Below, piece by piece: positions 51,903 to 60,421 of a DNA stretch of 64,000 nucleotides. Each line of letters starts with the position of its first letter. Position 1 is the stretch's first letter. Source of the stretch: Methanosphaerula subterraneus (GTDB taxonomy: Archaea > Halobacteriota > Methanomicrobia > Methanomicrobiales > Methanospirillaceae); contig NZ_CP170508.1 in NCBI RefSeq assembly GCF_052055875.1, positions 1,798,001-1,862,000 on the forward strand, read 5' to 3'. Made by a program: the position numbers and the translations under genes. The notes beneath the pieces are model-generated. The model was not told where the DNA came from. It did not search any database and was given only the letters and a program-made list of their open reading frames with translations.

Positions 51903-52208
51903 ATGGAAATAACGGAGAGAAGACGGCCGGCAGCGATCCGGATTATCGCTTATCGGGAAACCGGGTCGATAGTCCGGCATGGAAACGTTCGTACACCAAT
52001 CCTCAGAGAAGACCGCGACGCCGGCCGGCGCCTCAGGCCGCTCCGGGCATTTCACGAACCGGCGAGGGGCCGGCCCCAGGGAAGCATCGAGCCCGGGGAT
52101 CACGGACAGCGGTATCCCGGCATCCCCCATTGCCGGCAGGGGAAGGATCAGGCTTCCCATAAGAGGGACTGTCCTCCACGCGACTGCACAGCAGATCCAG
52201 CGGGGTGA
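51903..52208 (+). CDS. possible small basic protein before the primase gene
   Basis: A 101-residue open frame, MEITERRRPAAIRIIAYRET onward, strongly basic (many Arg) with a few Cys near the end. Its stop at 52206-52208 falls in the ribosome-binding site of the primase gene, an arrangement typical of coupled genes. Third codon positions are less GC-rich than in neighbouring genes, and I recognise no domain, so it may be chance. If real it could be a DNA-binding accessory of the replication protein. Confidence 0.28.
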   Translation: MEITERRRPAAIRIIAYRETGSIVRHGNVRTPILREDRDAGRRLRPLRAFHEPARGRPQGSIEPGDHGQRYPGIPHCRQGKDQASHKRDCPPRDCTADPAG

Positions 52209-52213
52209 CCTCG

Positions 52214-54646
52214 ATGAAGGAGCGTGACCTGGCCGAGGCGGAGGCGTTCGGATGGGTGAATACCGCAGCACCGAAGGGGAAGCCGGCAGCCCCGGACTTC
52301 AGCGCGATCCCCGCTCTTCTCCAGGCCCGTGACCAGTGGATCCTCTGGAAACTGGAATACCGGGCGGGGAGACCCACGAAAGTACCGTACTGCGTCGAGA
52401 TGACAGACGACGGAGCGCAGGTGAAGCCGGCGAGCACCACCGACCCCGCGACCTGGAGCACGTTTGAAAAGATCCGGGAGGAGTATGAGAGATTCGTCCG
52501 GTTCGACCTGGTCAGCGGGATCGGATTCGTCTTTGTCGAAGGGGACGGCATCGTCGGCATCGACCTGGACCATCAGCGCGATCCCGTCACCGGCCGGTGG
52601 GAGGACGGGGTCCTGGAGAAGATCCGCTCATTCAACTCCTACGCTGAGATCTCGCAATCCGGGGCCGGCGCCCATGTGATTCTGCTCGGGAAGAAACCGG
52701 GTACACGATGCCGGAGCGGAGACCTCGAGATCTACGATGCCGGCCGGTACTTTGTGATGACAGGCCGGCACATCCCACAGACCCCCTCCGATCTGCAGGA
52801 GGCCGCTGCGGGAACGCTGGAGGCCCAGTACCGGCAGATCGATCCCGGCCATCACACCGTCGAGCCCCCGGCGAGGTCCTCCGCTCTTCCGGTACACCTC
52901 GAAGATGCCGAGGTGATCAGGCGGGCCGCGTCAGCCCTGAACGGGCCGAAGTTCACCGCTCTCTTTCGAGTCGGCGACCTCGGGGAGTACAGGGGAGACC
53001 ACTCGGCAGCAGACCTGGCCCTCTGCAATCTTCTGGCCTTCTGGACAAGGGACCTGGACCAGATCGATCGCATCTTCCGGGGGTCTGCACTCATGCGCCC
53101 CAAGTGGGACGAACGGCGAGGTCAGGAGACGTACGGCGCGATCACCATCGGCAAAGCCCTTTCGTCGTCCACCAGTATCCACCCTGCCGCCCAGGCGACC
53201 GGGACAGAGGCGGCCGGCGAGGATCTCGACCGGCAGTGCAAGGACTACCCGATGACGGACGCCGGCAACGGGGAACGGTTCGCCGCTCGATGGGGAGAGA
53301 CGACCAGGTACTGCCACCCCAGGAAGATATGGCTCGAGTGGGATGGTACGCACTGGCGTGAGGACCCGAAGCGGGCGGTATACCGTCGGGCGAAGGAGAC
53401 CGCCAGGGCGATCTACCGCGAGGCTGATCGTGAACGGGACGACACGAAGAGGCCGGCCCTGGCGAAATGGGCTGCCATCAGCGAAGGGAAGAAGCGGCTG
53501 GATGACATGCTCTTCATGGCATCGAGCGAGGAGACGATCGGGATCATGCCCGACGAACTCGACGCAGACGGCACCCTCTTCAACCTCCAGAACGGGACCC
53601 TTGAACTGGATACCCTCACCTTCAGGGAGCACCGGAAGGAGGACCTGCTGACAAAGGTTGCCGGCGTAGCCTACGACCCGGCGGCGGCCTGCCCCCTCTG
53701 GGACGCTCACCTCCGGCTGATCTTCGGAGGGAAGGAGGACCTGATCCATGCGTTTCAGGAACACACCGGATACTGCCTCCTGGACACCAACCCTGAAAAT
53801 GTCTTTGAGATCTGGCACGGAGCCACCGGCAGCAACGGCAAATCCGTCACTCTCTCCACGCTTCGAGCCGTCTTCGGGGCGTATGCATGTCACATATCAG
53901 CAGATACCTTCATGGAGAACCGACAGAATAGCGCCTCGGCCCGCCCCGACCTGATGTCCCTCCGCGGAGCCAGGCTGGTCACCGCCGTGGAGACCGATCA
54001 GGGAAGGCGGCTGGCCGAGGGGCAGATCAAGGCCATGACCGGCGGCGACCCGATCTCCGCCCGCGAACTCTTTCGGAATCAGGAGACCTTTCCCCCACTG
54101 TTTACGCCGATCCTGGCCACCAACCACGCCCCCGTCATCCGGGGGATGGATGGTGCCATCTGGAGACGGATTCGTCTCTGGCCGTTCACCGTCGAGATCC
54201 CGGATCATCAGAAGATCCCGAACTATGATCAGCGGCTCGCCGGGGAGGGGAGCGGCATCCTGAACTGGATGCTCGCCGGTCTCCGGAGATACTATGCAGC
54301 CGGCACACTCGCCAAACCTCCCGAACTGGTTGCCAATACCAACGCATACCGGGCACAGCAGGACATTCTCAAGGGATTCATCCCGGAGCGGTGTGTCACC
54401 GGAGGGGAGGAACGATGCCTGAGAACCGAGCTCCACAGTGAATACACCGCATGGTGTACGAAATACTCTGAAGAGATACTCCAGCCCAAAGACTTCTATC
54501 AGGCACTGCGTGAGCACAATTTCGAGGAGAAACGAGGTAAATATGGACGGTACTTTGTCGGGATCAGGCTCAAAAATTCCAGGGAACTGGCTGATTTTGA
54601 AAAAGAACTGGAGTCAGGGGATGTGAGTTACCAGATCCCTCTCTGA
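52214..54646 (+). CDS. P4-family primase/helicase of viral or plasmid origin
   Basis: About 810 residues. The N-terminal about 200 (WKLEYRAGRPTKVPYCV, GIGFVFVEGDGIVGIDLDH, SGAGAHVILLGKK, DAGRYFVMTGRH) form a primase-polymerase-like domain with acidic D-x-D, as in element-encoded prim-pol proteins. The C-terminal half is the D5_N domain and superfamily 3 helicase: Walker A GATGSNGKSV (about residue 536), Walker B-like LVTAVETDQ, motif C PILATNHAP, arginine finger WRRIRLWPF. Such proteins start DNA replication of phages and plasmids. ATG 52214 has GGGGTGA 5 bases before. No integrase or capsid gene is near, so it is a remnant or minimal element. A palindromic repeat follows the stop. Confidence 0.86.
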   Translation: MKERDLAEAEAFGWVNTAAPKGKPAAPDFSAIPALLQARDQWILWKLEYRAGRPTKVPYCVEMTDDGAQVKPASTTDPATWSTFEKIREEYERFVRFDLVSGIGFVFVEGDGIVGIDLDHQRDPVTGRWEDGVLEKIRSFNSYAEISQSGAGAHVILLGKKPGTRCRSGDLEIYDAGRYFVMTGRHIPQTPSDLQEAAAGTLEAQYRQIDPGHHTVEPPARSSALPVHLEDAEVIRRAASALNGPKFTALFRVGDLGEYRGDHSAADLALCNLLAFWTRDLDQIDRIFRGSALMRPKWDERRGQETYGAITIGKALSSSTSIHPAAQATGTEAAGEDLDRQCKDYPMTDAGNGERFAARWGETTRYCHPRKIWLEWDGTHWREDPKRAVYRRAKETARAIYREADRERDDTKRPALAKWAAISEGKKRLDDMLFMASSEETIGIMPDELDADGTLFNLQNGTLELDTLTFREHRKEDLLTKVAGVAYDPAAACPLWDAHLRLIFGGKEDLIHAFQEHTGYCLLDTNPENVFEIWHGATGSNGKSVTLSTLRAVFGAYACHISADTFMENRQNSASARPDLMSLRGARLVTAVETDQGRRLAEGQIKAMTGGDPISARELFRNQETFPPLFTPILATNHAPVIRGMDGAIWRRIRLWPFTVEIPDHQKIPNYDQRLAGEGSGILNWMLAGLRRYYAAGTLAKPPELVANTNAYRAQQDILKGFIPERCVTGGEERCLRTELHSEYTAWCTKYSEEILQPKDFYQALREHNFEEKRGKYGRYFVGIRLKNSRELADFEKELESGDVSYQIPL

Positions 54647-54653
54647 CGATCTG

Positions 54654-54755
54654 GTGACAGGTGACAGGTGGTGACACCTATTTTGGATAACTTTCTCTAG
54701 GGTACTCCTGTGGAGAACATATACAAAACAGGTGTCACTGCCTGTCACCTGTCAC
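54654..54755. repeat. 26-base inverted repeat after the primase gene
   Basis: Left arm 54654-54679, right arm 54730-54755, 24 of 26 bases complementary, 50-base spacer richer in A/T. Each arm contains GTGACAG repeated twice in tandem. It begins 7 bases after the primase stop, and the right arm includes the stop codon of the convergent Fe-S protein gene. Position and iteron-like content suggest a replication origin or binding site of the primase/helicase; a strong terminator is the alternative. Confidence 0.75.
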
Positions 54756-55495
54756 TTTTGGAAGGTCGAACGATCAGGAGCTGCCGCCGGCCGGCTCCGT
54801 CCATACGGACAGACCCAGAGGCACATCCCGCAGACAGGGATACCGGTCCGCCGCTCCTCCTCCTTGAAGAACCGGTCGCAGGCCGCTGCATCGTACCGGG
54901 CCTCCCGGGGCTCGTCCGGATCGAAGACCCTGCCCGTGAACGCCTGCACCGGACAGGCCGCCACGCAGGCCTGGCAGGTCCCGCACCGGCTCTCCATCGG
55001 GGAACCGGTCGGGGGCAGGGGTGCGTCGGTCAGCACCGTCACCCAGCGGACCCGGGGGCCGTGGTCGGGCGTCACCAGCAGGCAGCTCTTCCCGATCCAC
55101 CCGAGGCCGGCGAGATGGGCGACGAGTTTCTGCGAGATCGGCCCGCAGATCCGGGCGTCGTCGACCCGCTTCGATGCCGCCACCGGGAACGCCCGGTATC
55201 CCTCCCGCTGGAGCATGCTCGCCACCCGCATGGCGATCTGGTCGAGGGTGGCGTTCACCACGTCATAGGCATGATGCTTGTACAGGGCCCCTCCCCCGTT
55301 CCGCTCCCGGTCGGGCAGCAGGTCGACGATGGGGTCGACGAGGGCGATCCCCATCGCCACCCCGAAGGGGTACTGAGCGATCGTCGGCCCGCCCTGATCG
55401 AGGATGAACTCCCGGGCCTCTGCCAGGTCCGCGACACCGACGTAGTCGACTCCGAGCGATTCCGCGAATGATTGTATCCTCTCTCCGATATCCAT
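54752..55495 (-). CDS. QueG-like double 4Fe-4S protein
   Basis: About 247 residues. N-terminal cobalamin-reductase-like domain (QSFAESLGVDYVGVADL.., GPISQKLVAHLAGLGWIGKSCLL), then two ferredoxin-type 4Fe-4S motifs (CGTCQACVAACPVQAF and CGMCLWVCPYGRS). This is the layout of epoxyqueuosine reductase QueG and of related archaeal proteins of unknown target. Archaea use archaeosine, not queuosine, so the QueG reaction is unlikely; it may be a corrinoid-protein reactivase or other reductase. ATG 55495 is chosen for AGGAG 6 bases before; the frame extends to 55567. Confidence 0.78.
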   Translation of the reverse strand: MDIGERIQSFAESLGVDYVGVADLAEAREFILDQGGPTIAQYPFGVAMGIALVDPIVDLLPDRERNGGGALYKHHAYDVVNATLDQIAMRVASMLQREGYRAFPVAASKRVDDARICGPISQKLVAHLAGLGWIGKSCLLVTPDHGPRVRWVTVLTDAPLPPTGSPMESRCGTCQACVAACPVQAFTGRVFDPDEPREARYDAAACDRFFKEEERRTGIPVCGMCLWVCPYGRSRPAAAPDRSTFQK

Positions 55496-55577
55496 GCCAT
55501 CTCCTGGTACAGAGATCTGATACCCTTCTTGGGGAAAAAGGTTGAGGAGGGATTTATCCACCCCCAAGCCACTGCGC

Positions 55578-56210
55578 TCAGAGCGTCGGGATGCGACGTG
55601 CGAGTTCTGCCCAGTCGTTGCCGATGGCCTGTTTGATGAGATCCTTTACACCGGCGAAGACCGGGGCCGGCATCACCATCTGCCAGATACGGGTCATCTT
55701 CTCACGGTCGTCGTGCCCAATCAGGGGGTACAGCCATGCCACCACCTCCGGGAACCGTTCCTGGGGAACGGCGCCGGCCATGATCCCCAGTGCCTTCCCC
55801 TGCTCGGGCAGGGGGATTCGTTCCCGAAAGATCCGGTAGAGATGGGAATCCTCCTTGTACAGGTGCATCTTCAGATGAAAACGGAATGCAGCGGTGGCCC
55901 GGGCAGTCTTCAACGGGTCGTGGGCGGCATACGAACTGCTCAGTTCATCAAATGCCTGGTCCAGACCATGATGATCGACCACGTAGGCTTCAGCGACCAG
56001 GGGGGCGACCTGCTCGACTGCGGGAAAGACAGCCAGTTCTTCTCCGTGGGCATGCCAGACCAGGATCTCGTTGAAGAACCGGAAACGCTCGATGGTTTCG
56101 GCGAGACCCTCCGTTCCCTGTGCCGAGTTCAAAGCGGCTTCATCGATGCGTTCCATATCATTCCGAAACGCATTGTGAAACGCCCGTATTGCATCAACGG
56201 GTTCTGTCAT
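55578..56210 (-). CDS. hemerythrin HHE-domain protein
   Basis: 210 residues, all helical. Metal-ligand histidines and acids are arranged as expected for HHE domains: RAFHNAFRNDMERID, EILVWHAHGEELAVFPAVE, DHHGLDQAF, RFHLKMHLYKEDSHLY. These proteins bind di-iron and sense or carry O2, or guard against oxidative and nitrosative stress; in an anaerobe a protective role is likely (inference). A second half (about 150-210, FPEVVAWLYPLIGHDDREKMTRIWQMVMP) extends beyond the usual single domain. TATA ttttataatc about 25 bases before ATG 56210. Confidence 0.88.
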   Translation of the reverse strand: MTEPVDAIRAFHNAFRNDMERIDEAALNSAQGTEGLAETIERFRFFNEILVWHAHGEELAVFPAVEQVAPLVAEAYVVDHHGLDQAFDELSSSYAAHDPLKTARATAAFRFHLKMHLYKEDSHLYRIFRERIPLPEQGKALGIMAGAVPQERFPEVVAWLYPLIGHDDREKMTRIWQMVMPAPVFAGVKDLIKQAIGNDWAELARRIPTL

Positions 56211-56353
56211 GAGAGCCCCTCTCGCCCTTTGATTATAAAAGAGTACCTTTCTGGACCAGACAGATCATACGACCCATAGGGATCCTGGAGAGACCACCAC
56301 AACCGGCCGGCGACCCTCGCCCGAGGCGCGGTACCCAAAAAAGGTTGGACCCC

Positions 56354-56995
56354 TCAATGCTTTCGCTTCAGCCCCTGCCGGCCGCCCTCCAGGACCGCCA
56401 TCCCGACCGTCACGGCCAGGATCAGGAAGATCGCGATCGTCAGGTTGTCCTTGACCACCGGGGCGTTCCCGAAGAAGAACCCGCCCAGGATGAAGACAAC
56501 CACCCAGGCGATCGAGCCGACCAGTTCATAGGCGGTGAAGACCCGGTAGTTCATCTGACCGATCCCTGAGAGGAACGGGATGAAGGTCCGGACGAACGGG
56601 ACGAACCGGGCGAAGAAGATCGACTTGGCCCCGTGCTTCGCAAAGAATAACTCGGCCTGCTCGATGTACTCCTTCTTGACGAACCGGTGCTCTCCGGAGA
56701 GGAACCTCCCCCCGACCCGATGGCCGATCCAGTAGTTGGTGTGGTCGCCGAGGACCGCGGCCACGATCAGCAGCGGGATCAGGAACTCCACCTTCAGCGG
56801 ACCGGTCGCAGCGAGCGCCCCGGCGATGAAGAGGAGCGAGTCGCCCGGCAGGAACGGGGTTACGACCGCCCCGGTCTCGATGTAGACGATCAGAAACAGC
56901 AGCAGGTAGGTCCAGACCCCGTACTGCTCGATCAGCAGGTTCAGGTGTGTATCGATGTGAAGGACAAAATCGATGAGAAACAGTAATGGGTCCAT
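56354..56995 (-). CDS. DedA family membrane protein
   Basis: 213 residues with the DedA/VTT fold: GVWTYLLLFLIVYIETGAVVTPFLPGD, the re-entrant region, then FVKKEYIEQAELFFAKHGAKSIFFARFVPFVRTFIPFLSGIGQM with the conserved Arg residues, and four to five TM helices. Family members are lipid flippases, several recently shown for polyprenyl phosphates and phospholipids. In this genome it could recycle the glycan carrier lipid made by the cis-prenyltransferase. TATA ctttatact lies 25-30 bases before the ATG. T-run follows the stop near 56336. Confidence 0.93.
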   Translation of the reverse strand: MDPLLFLIDFVLHIDTHLNLLIEQYGVWTYLLLFLIVYIETGAVVTPFLPGDSLLFIAGALAATGPLKVEFLIPLLIVAAVLGDHTNYWIGHRVGGRFLSGEHRFVKKEYIEQAELFFAKHGAKSIFFARFVPFVRTFIPFLSGIGQMNYRVFTAYELVGSIAWVVVFILGGFFFGNAPVVKDNLTIAIFLILAVTVGMAVLEGGRQGLKRKH

Positions 56996-57123
56996 TGTTA
57001 TGATAGAGATCCAACCTCGGAGTATAAAGGCATTCTAGTGTAAGACCCGACCTCGTCCATCCTGATGAACGAGGATACCGGCCGCCAGAGCATTTATTAG
57101 TGACCAGGAGGAGACCTCTCTCC

Positions 57124-57933
57124 ATGGTACAGCGATCCCTGGCCGTGGTCCTTCTGGCCGTGGCCTGCATCGCTCTCTCTGCAGGGCCGGTGCTCGCAGA
57201 TCAGGGCATATCACTTCTGAACAGCACATCAAACAGCACAGGCGCGGACCAGGCCACCGAGGCGAACGCCTCACCCGGGAACATGCTGGTGCTGAACCTC
57301 TCCACCAGCCAGGAGGCCCAGCACTGGTCCACCATCGGCGCGAACCTCACCGCCCAGGGGAACTACACCGGGGCTGTGGAGGCCTACCAGAAGGCGGTCA
57401 CGATCGACCCCAACTCATCGGTCACCTGGTTCAACCTGGGCAACACCCAGAAGGCGGCAGGCCAGCCTGAAGAGGCGCTGAAGTCGTACAACCGCTCCCT
57501 GGCCCTCGACCCGAAGAACAAGCTGACCTGGTTCAACCAGGGCAACACCCAGGCCGTGAACCTCTCGCGGTACACCGATGCCATCACCTCGTACGACCAG
57601 GCCCTGGCCATCGACGTCAACTACTCGAAGGCCTGGTTCAACCGGGGTGTCACCCAGCAGACCCTGCTGCAGGACCGCGAGGCGGTCGCCTCGTACGACC
57701 ATGTCCTCGCCCTGAACCGGAACGATTCAGTGGCCTGGCACAACCGCGGACAGGCACTCCAGAACCTCTCGATGTACCAGGAAGCGAACGAATCGTTCGT
57801 GAACGCGAGCCTGACCGACCCGCGGAGGAACACCACCACGGCCGCCACCACCAGGGGAACCCCGCTCTCACTCGCCGTGCCGATCCTGTCCCTCGTCCTC
57901 GCCGGCTGGTGCATCGCCGCCAGGCGTCGATAA
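57124..57933 (+). CDS. secreted, membrane-anchored TPR protein
   Basis: About 269 residues. Signal peptide (MVQRSLAVVLLAVACIALSAG), a Ser/Asn/Thr-rich lead with sequons, then four to five tetratricopeptide repeats (HWSTIGANLTAQGNYTGAVEAY, TWFNLGNTQKAAGQPEEAL, TWFNQGNTQAVNL, AWFNRGVTQQTLL, AWHNRGQALQNLSM), and a C-terminal TM helix (SLAVPILSLVLAGWCI) with a basic end. A protein-docking platform on the outside of the membrane. ATG 57124 with AGGAGGAG 10 bases before and a TATA box (atttatta, about 57090). T-run at 57946. Confidence 0.88.
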   Translation: MVQRSLAVVLLAVACIALSAGPVLADQGISLLNSTSNSTGADQATEANASPGNMLVLNLSTSQEAQHWSTIGANLTAQGNYTGAVEAYQKAVTIDPNSSVTWFNLGNTQKAAGQPEEALKSYNRSLALDPKNKLTWFNQGNTQAVNLSRYTDAITSYDQALAIDVNYSKAWFNRGVTQQTLLQDREAVASYDHVLALNRNDSVAWHNRGQALQNLSMYQEANESFVNASLTDPRRNTTTAATTRGTPLSLAVPILSLVLAGWCIAARRR

Positions 57934-58066
57934 CCCGGATCTCATCTCTCTTTTTTGCGGTCCGGGCGGGACCATACGGTAACGATCAGACCTCTGCAGC
58001 AGCGGCTCTGTTCAGAAGAACGATGGGGAAGAAAAGACCTGAAACGAGATGAATCAAAAAAAAGAA

Positions 58067-58942
58067 TTAGATGTAGGGGTTCCGGAGACCCTTGCCGACA
58101 CCGAACGAGAGACGCTCTTCGAGTGTCTTTCTGTTCTTGGTGATCTTCTCGGTGGCCAGCTTGGTGACCAGGTCAAGCCCTGGCTTGACGGACTCAATAG
58201 GCTTGGTCTCGAAGCATCCGGCTGCGATCGCCTTTGCCCAGATGTCCTCTCCGTTCTTTGTTCGCACAAAGACCGTCGACCAGCCGTCTGGCGAGCCGAC
58301 TGAACCGGTCGAGACATCTGCAAGGTTGGAGACGTAGTCGAGGCATACGTGGCAGCCTGCCTGCTCGTACTTGTGGGTGATCTTCAGAGGCAGCTGCACG
58401 GTTGCGCCGCGGCCGGTGTAGACCCAGAACTTGCCCTTCCCGATGTCCATCTTGGTGACGTTCTCGAGCTTGGTGTTCGCGTGGTCCTCGACCAGCTGAA
58501 CGATCGACTGGTACGGGAAGTTCTCCATGCAGAAGATACCGACTGCAAGGGCGATCTTGTCAGGGACGTCCCGCAGACCGACCGGATAGAGCTGCCCCTT
58601 GCGGAGCGCCTGGATCTGGCAGGGTGTGCCGACGATACCGACCTTGTCGAGACCGTAGGACCGGGTCGCTTCCTTGATCAGCTGCATGTTCGGGCTGATG
58701 TTGTACTTGGTGCCGCGTGCTGCGAGCAGCTCTTCAACAGTGGTTGCAACGACGGGGACGGGCTTCCATGGCTCGTCGCCAGGTCCTGCCACGATCGCGC
58801 CGTCGATGATACCCTCTTCGAGCGCATAGGCGAAGAGCTGGGTAACGATCCCGCCGTCCTGTGCACCCTTGAGGATGCTCTTATCACTGCTGCGTGCTGC
58901 AACGACTGATGCATAGTTTCCGAGGAAATTGTCTGATACCAT
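58067..58942 (-). CDS. frhB: coenzyme F420-reducing hydrogenase, beta subunit
   Basis: FAD and 4Fe-4S flavoprotein subunit that hands electrons from the hydrogenase to F420. 291 residues: VSDNFLGNYASVVAARSSD, the Cys-rich GIVGTPCQIQALRKGQ, FCMENFPYQ, and GCHVCLDYVSNLADVSTGSVG. Last gene of the frh operon, 10 bases after frhG. ATG 58942 with GAGGTGAG before it; a longer frame runs to 59110 but overlaps frhG and is discarded. A T-run (minus strand, about 58060) follows the stop. Confidence 0.97.
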   Translation of the reverse strand: MVSDNFLGNYASVVAARSSDKSILKGAQDGGIVTQLFAYALEEGIIDGAIVAGPGDEPWKPVPVVATTVEELLAARGTKYNISPNMQLIKEATRSYGLDKVGIVGTPCQIQALRKGQLYPVGLRDVPDKIALAVGIFCMENFPYQSIVQLVEDHANTKLENVTKMDIGKGKFWVYTGRGATVQLPLKITHKYEQAGCHVCLDYVSNLADVSTGSVGSPDGWSTVFVRTKNGEDIWAKAIAAGCFETKPIESVKPGLDLVTKLATEKITKNRKTLEERLSFGVGKGLRNPYI

Positions 58943-58952
58943 GTTACTCACC

Positions 58953-59951
58953 TCACTCCATGGCTCCATTGATCGCTGCGGTGATAGCCTCAAACTGGCT
59001 GACAACATCGAAGCTGAACCAGGACCGTGGGCACTGCGAACTGCAGGCGCCGCACTTGATGCACTGTTCGCGGTCGATGTTCGGCTTGCCGTACTCCATC
59101 GTGATCGCACGGGTTGGGCAGGATGCCGCGCAGCTGCCGCAGCCCATGCAGAGCCCCTGGTTGATGACCTTGGTCATGATGTCGCAGCCGCAGGCCTCAG
59201 TGCCGGCCTTTGGAAGGGCCATCAGTGGCTTGAGGTATTCTGCTGCGAGTTTCTTCTGGTCGTCGTTGCCCTTGAGGAGCAGGTAGGCCATCACACAGAC
59301 GTTTCTGATCATCTGGGGTGTCGGTGCGCATCCGGGGATGTAGACATCGACATCGATCAGATCTCCGATTGGGAGATATGATTCGTGCTGTGGCTGGTTC
59401 TGCTGACCACCGCGGGAGAACCGGGTGATGTTTCCGTAGCAGGCGCATCCGCCGAGTGCTACAACGATCTTGGCCCGCTCACGGGTCTCCTTGATCTCCT
59501 CGACTGCGATCTTGTCCTGCAGACAGACCGATCCCTCGACCAGGGCGACATCCATCTCAGGGATGTGCCTGACATCTGCAAGTGTCAGACAGTATACAAG
59601 GTCTGCATACTTGTCGAGAATTGTTAATAATCCACCATAATTATCCGCGAAGGATACGAGGCAGCCGGTGCATCCACTCATGTGCACGTGGCCGACACTA
59701 ATCTTGTTTGACACAGGTTTTTCCTCCTTTTTCTCTGATTCCGCCGATTTCTTTACGTTAACATCAGGGGGGATTGGTGCAGGCTTCTGCTCCCTGGCCG
59801 GTGTGCTCTTCACTGGAGCACTGGGGGCCGCGGGCGCCGGCGCCGGTGCGGTCTTTTCAGACCGTTCAGGTGCTGGTGCAGTCTGCTGCGAAGTCTCCAC
59901 CGAGACGTTCTTCTTCTTGAAGATATTGAAGATGTTTGATAGCAGTCCCAT
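58953..59951 (-). CDS. frhG: coenzyme F420-reducing hydrogenase, gamma (small) subunit with N-terminal extension
   Basis: Small electron-transfer subunit with three 4Fe-4S clusters: VHMSGCTGCLVSFADN for the proximal one, CYGNITRFS and PGCAPTPQMI, and two ferredoxin motifs CMGCGSCAASCPTRA and CIKCGACSSQCPRSW at the end. The core begins near residue 83. Before it is an unusual tail: MGLLSNIFNIFKKK, an amphipathic basic start, and about 65 Ala/Pro/Lys-rich residues. Canonical FrhG proteins, as I know them, start close to KISVGHVHMSGC. ATG 59951 is preceded by GGAG at 6 bases; TTG 59963 is possible. The 5' end overlaps frhD by 86 bases. Confidence 0.96.
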   Translation of the reverse strand: MGLLSNIFNIFKKKNVSVETSQQTAPAPERSEKTAPAPAPAAPSAPVKSTPAREQKPAPIPPDVNVKKSAESEKKEEKPVSNKISVGHVHMSGCTGCLVSFADNYGGLLTILDKYADLVYCLTLADVRHIPEMDVALVEGSVCLQDKIAVEEIKETRERAKIVVALGGCACYGNITRFSRGGQQNQPQHESYLPIGDLIDVDVYIPGCAPTPQMIRNVCVMAYLLLKGNDDQKKLAAEYLKPLMALPKAGTEACGCDIMTKVINQGLCMGCGSCAASCPTRAITMEYGKPNIDREQCIKCGACSSQCPRSWFSFDVVSQFEAITAAINGAME

Positions 59952-60411
59952 GATCGACTCCAACCTCCTGGAGTACTAACTCTACAGTTCTGGGTATTGC
60001 CTTTCGAACCTCTTCAGTGAGCCCAATTTCAAATTCGGGGGCGGTAACGCGTTTTGGCTGGCATCCAATGACCGTGATGTCTATTGTATCCTTGATGCGC
60101 TGCAGTGGTTCGGCGATGTCCCACGAATGAGCGTCACGATAACTGCCCGGCGGCAGGTCTTCGACCCTTAACTTGGTAAGGGAACCTGGCGCGGCACCAA
60201 AGTCTGCAATATCGACGATCACCAGTTTTTTAGTGACCGTATCATCGAGGAGCGTGAAGACAAAGTGCGGGCCTCCCAGGCCGACATCGAGCACCTTGAC
60301 GTTCTCGGGGAGCGGCAGCTTCTGCAGTGCCTCTATTACGGCGGGTCCGAACCCGTCGTCCGCAAAGAGGGGATTGCCACACCCGACCACCACGATCTCA
60401 GAAAACAACAT
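59866..60411 (-). CDS. frhD: hydrogenase maturation protease
   Basis: Cleaves the C-terminal tail of FrhA after nickel insertion. 181 residues: VVGCGNPLFADDGFGPAVIEAL (first metal-binding Asp), KVLDVGLGGPHFVFTLLD (second), VIVDIADFGAAPG and HSWDI (His). The last about 35 residues (DHGTAIKHLQYLQEEERLGGDF) are read in the frame overlapping frhG's N-terminal extension, so both extra tails come from the same DNA. Sits between frhA and frhG as usual. GTG 60414 is an alternative start. Confidence 0.95.
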   Translation of the reverse strand: MLFSEIVVVGCGNPLFADDGFGPAVIEALQKLPLPENVKVLDVGLGGPHFVFTLLDDTVTKKLVIVDIADFGAAPGSLTKLRVEDLPPGSYRDAHSWDIAEPLQRIKDTIDITVIGCQPKRVTAPEFEIGLTEEVRKAIPRTVELVLQEVGVDHGTAIKHLQYLQEEERLGGDFAADCTST

Positions 60412-60421
60412 CACATTACAC

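Noticed and set aside
51819..52560. Several overlapping open frames on both strands before and over the primase start
   Set aside because: Only the plus-strand frame 51903-52208 has an end placed sensibly against the primase start; the others lack start signals and are antisense to clear coding sequence.
58943..59110. Longer start for frhB at 59110
   Set aside because: The extra 56 residues are read antisense-free but inside the frhG 3' end, in a Ser/Arg/Ala-rich frame; FrhB proteins start at VSDNFLGNY.
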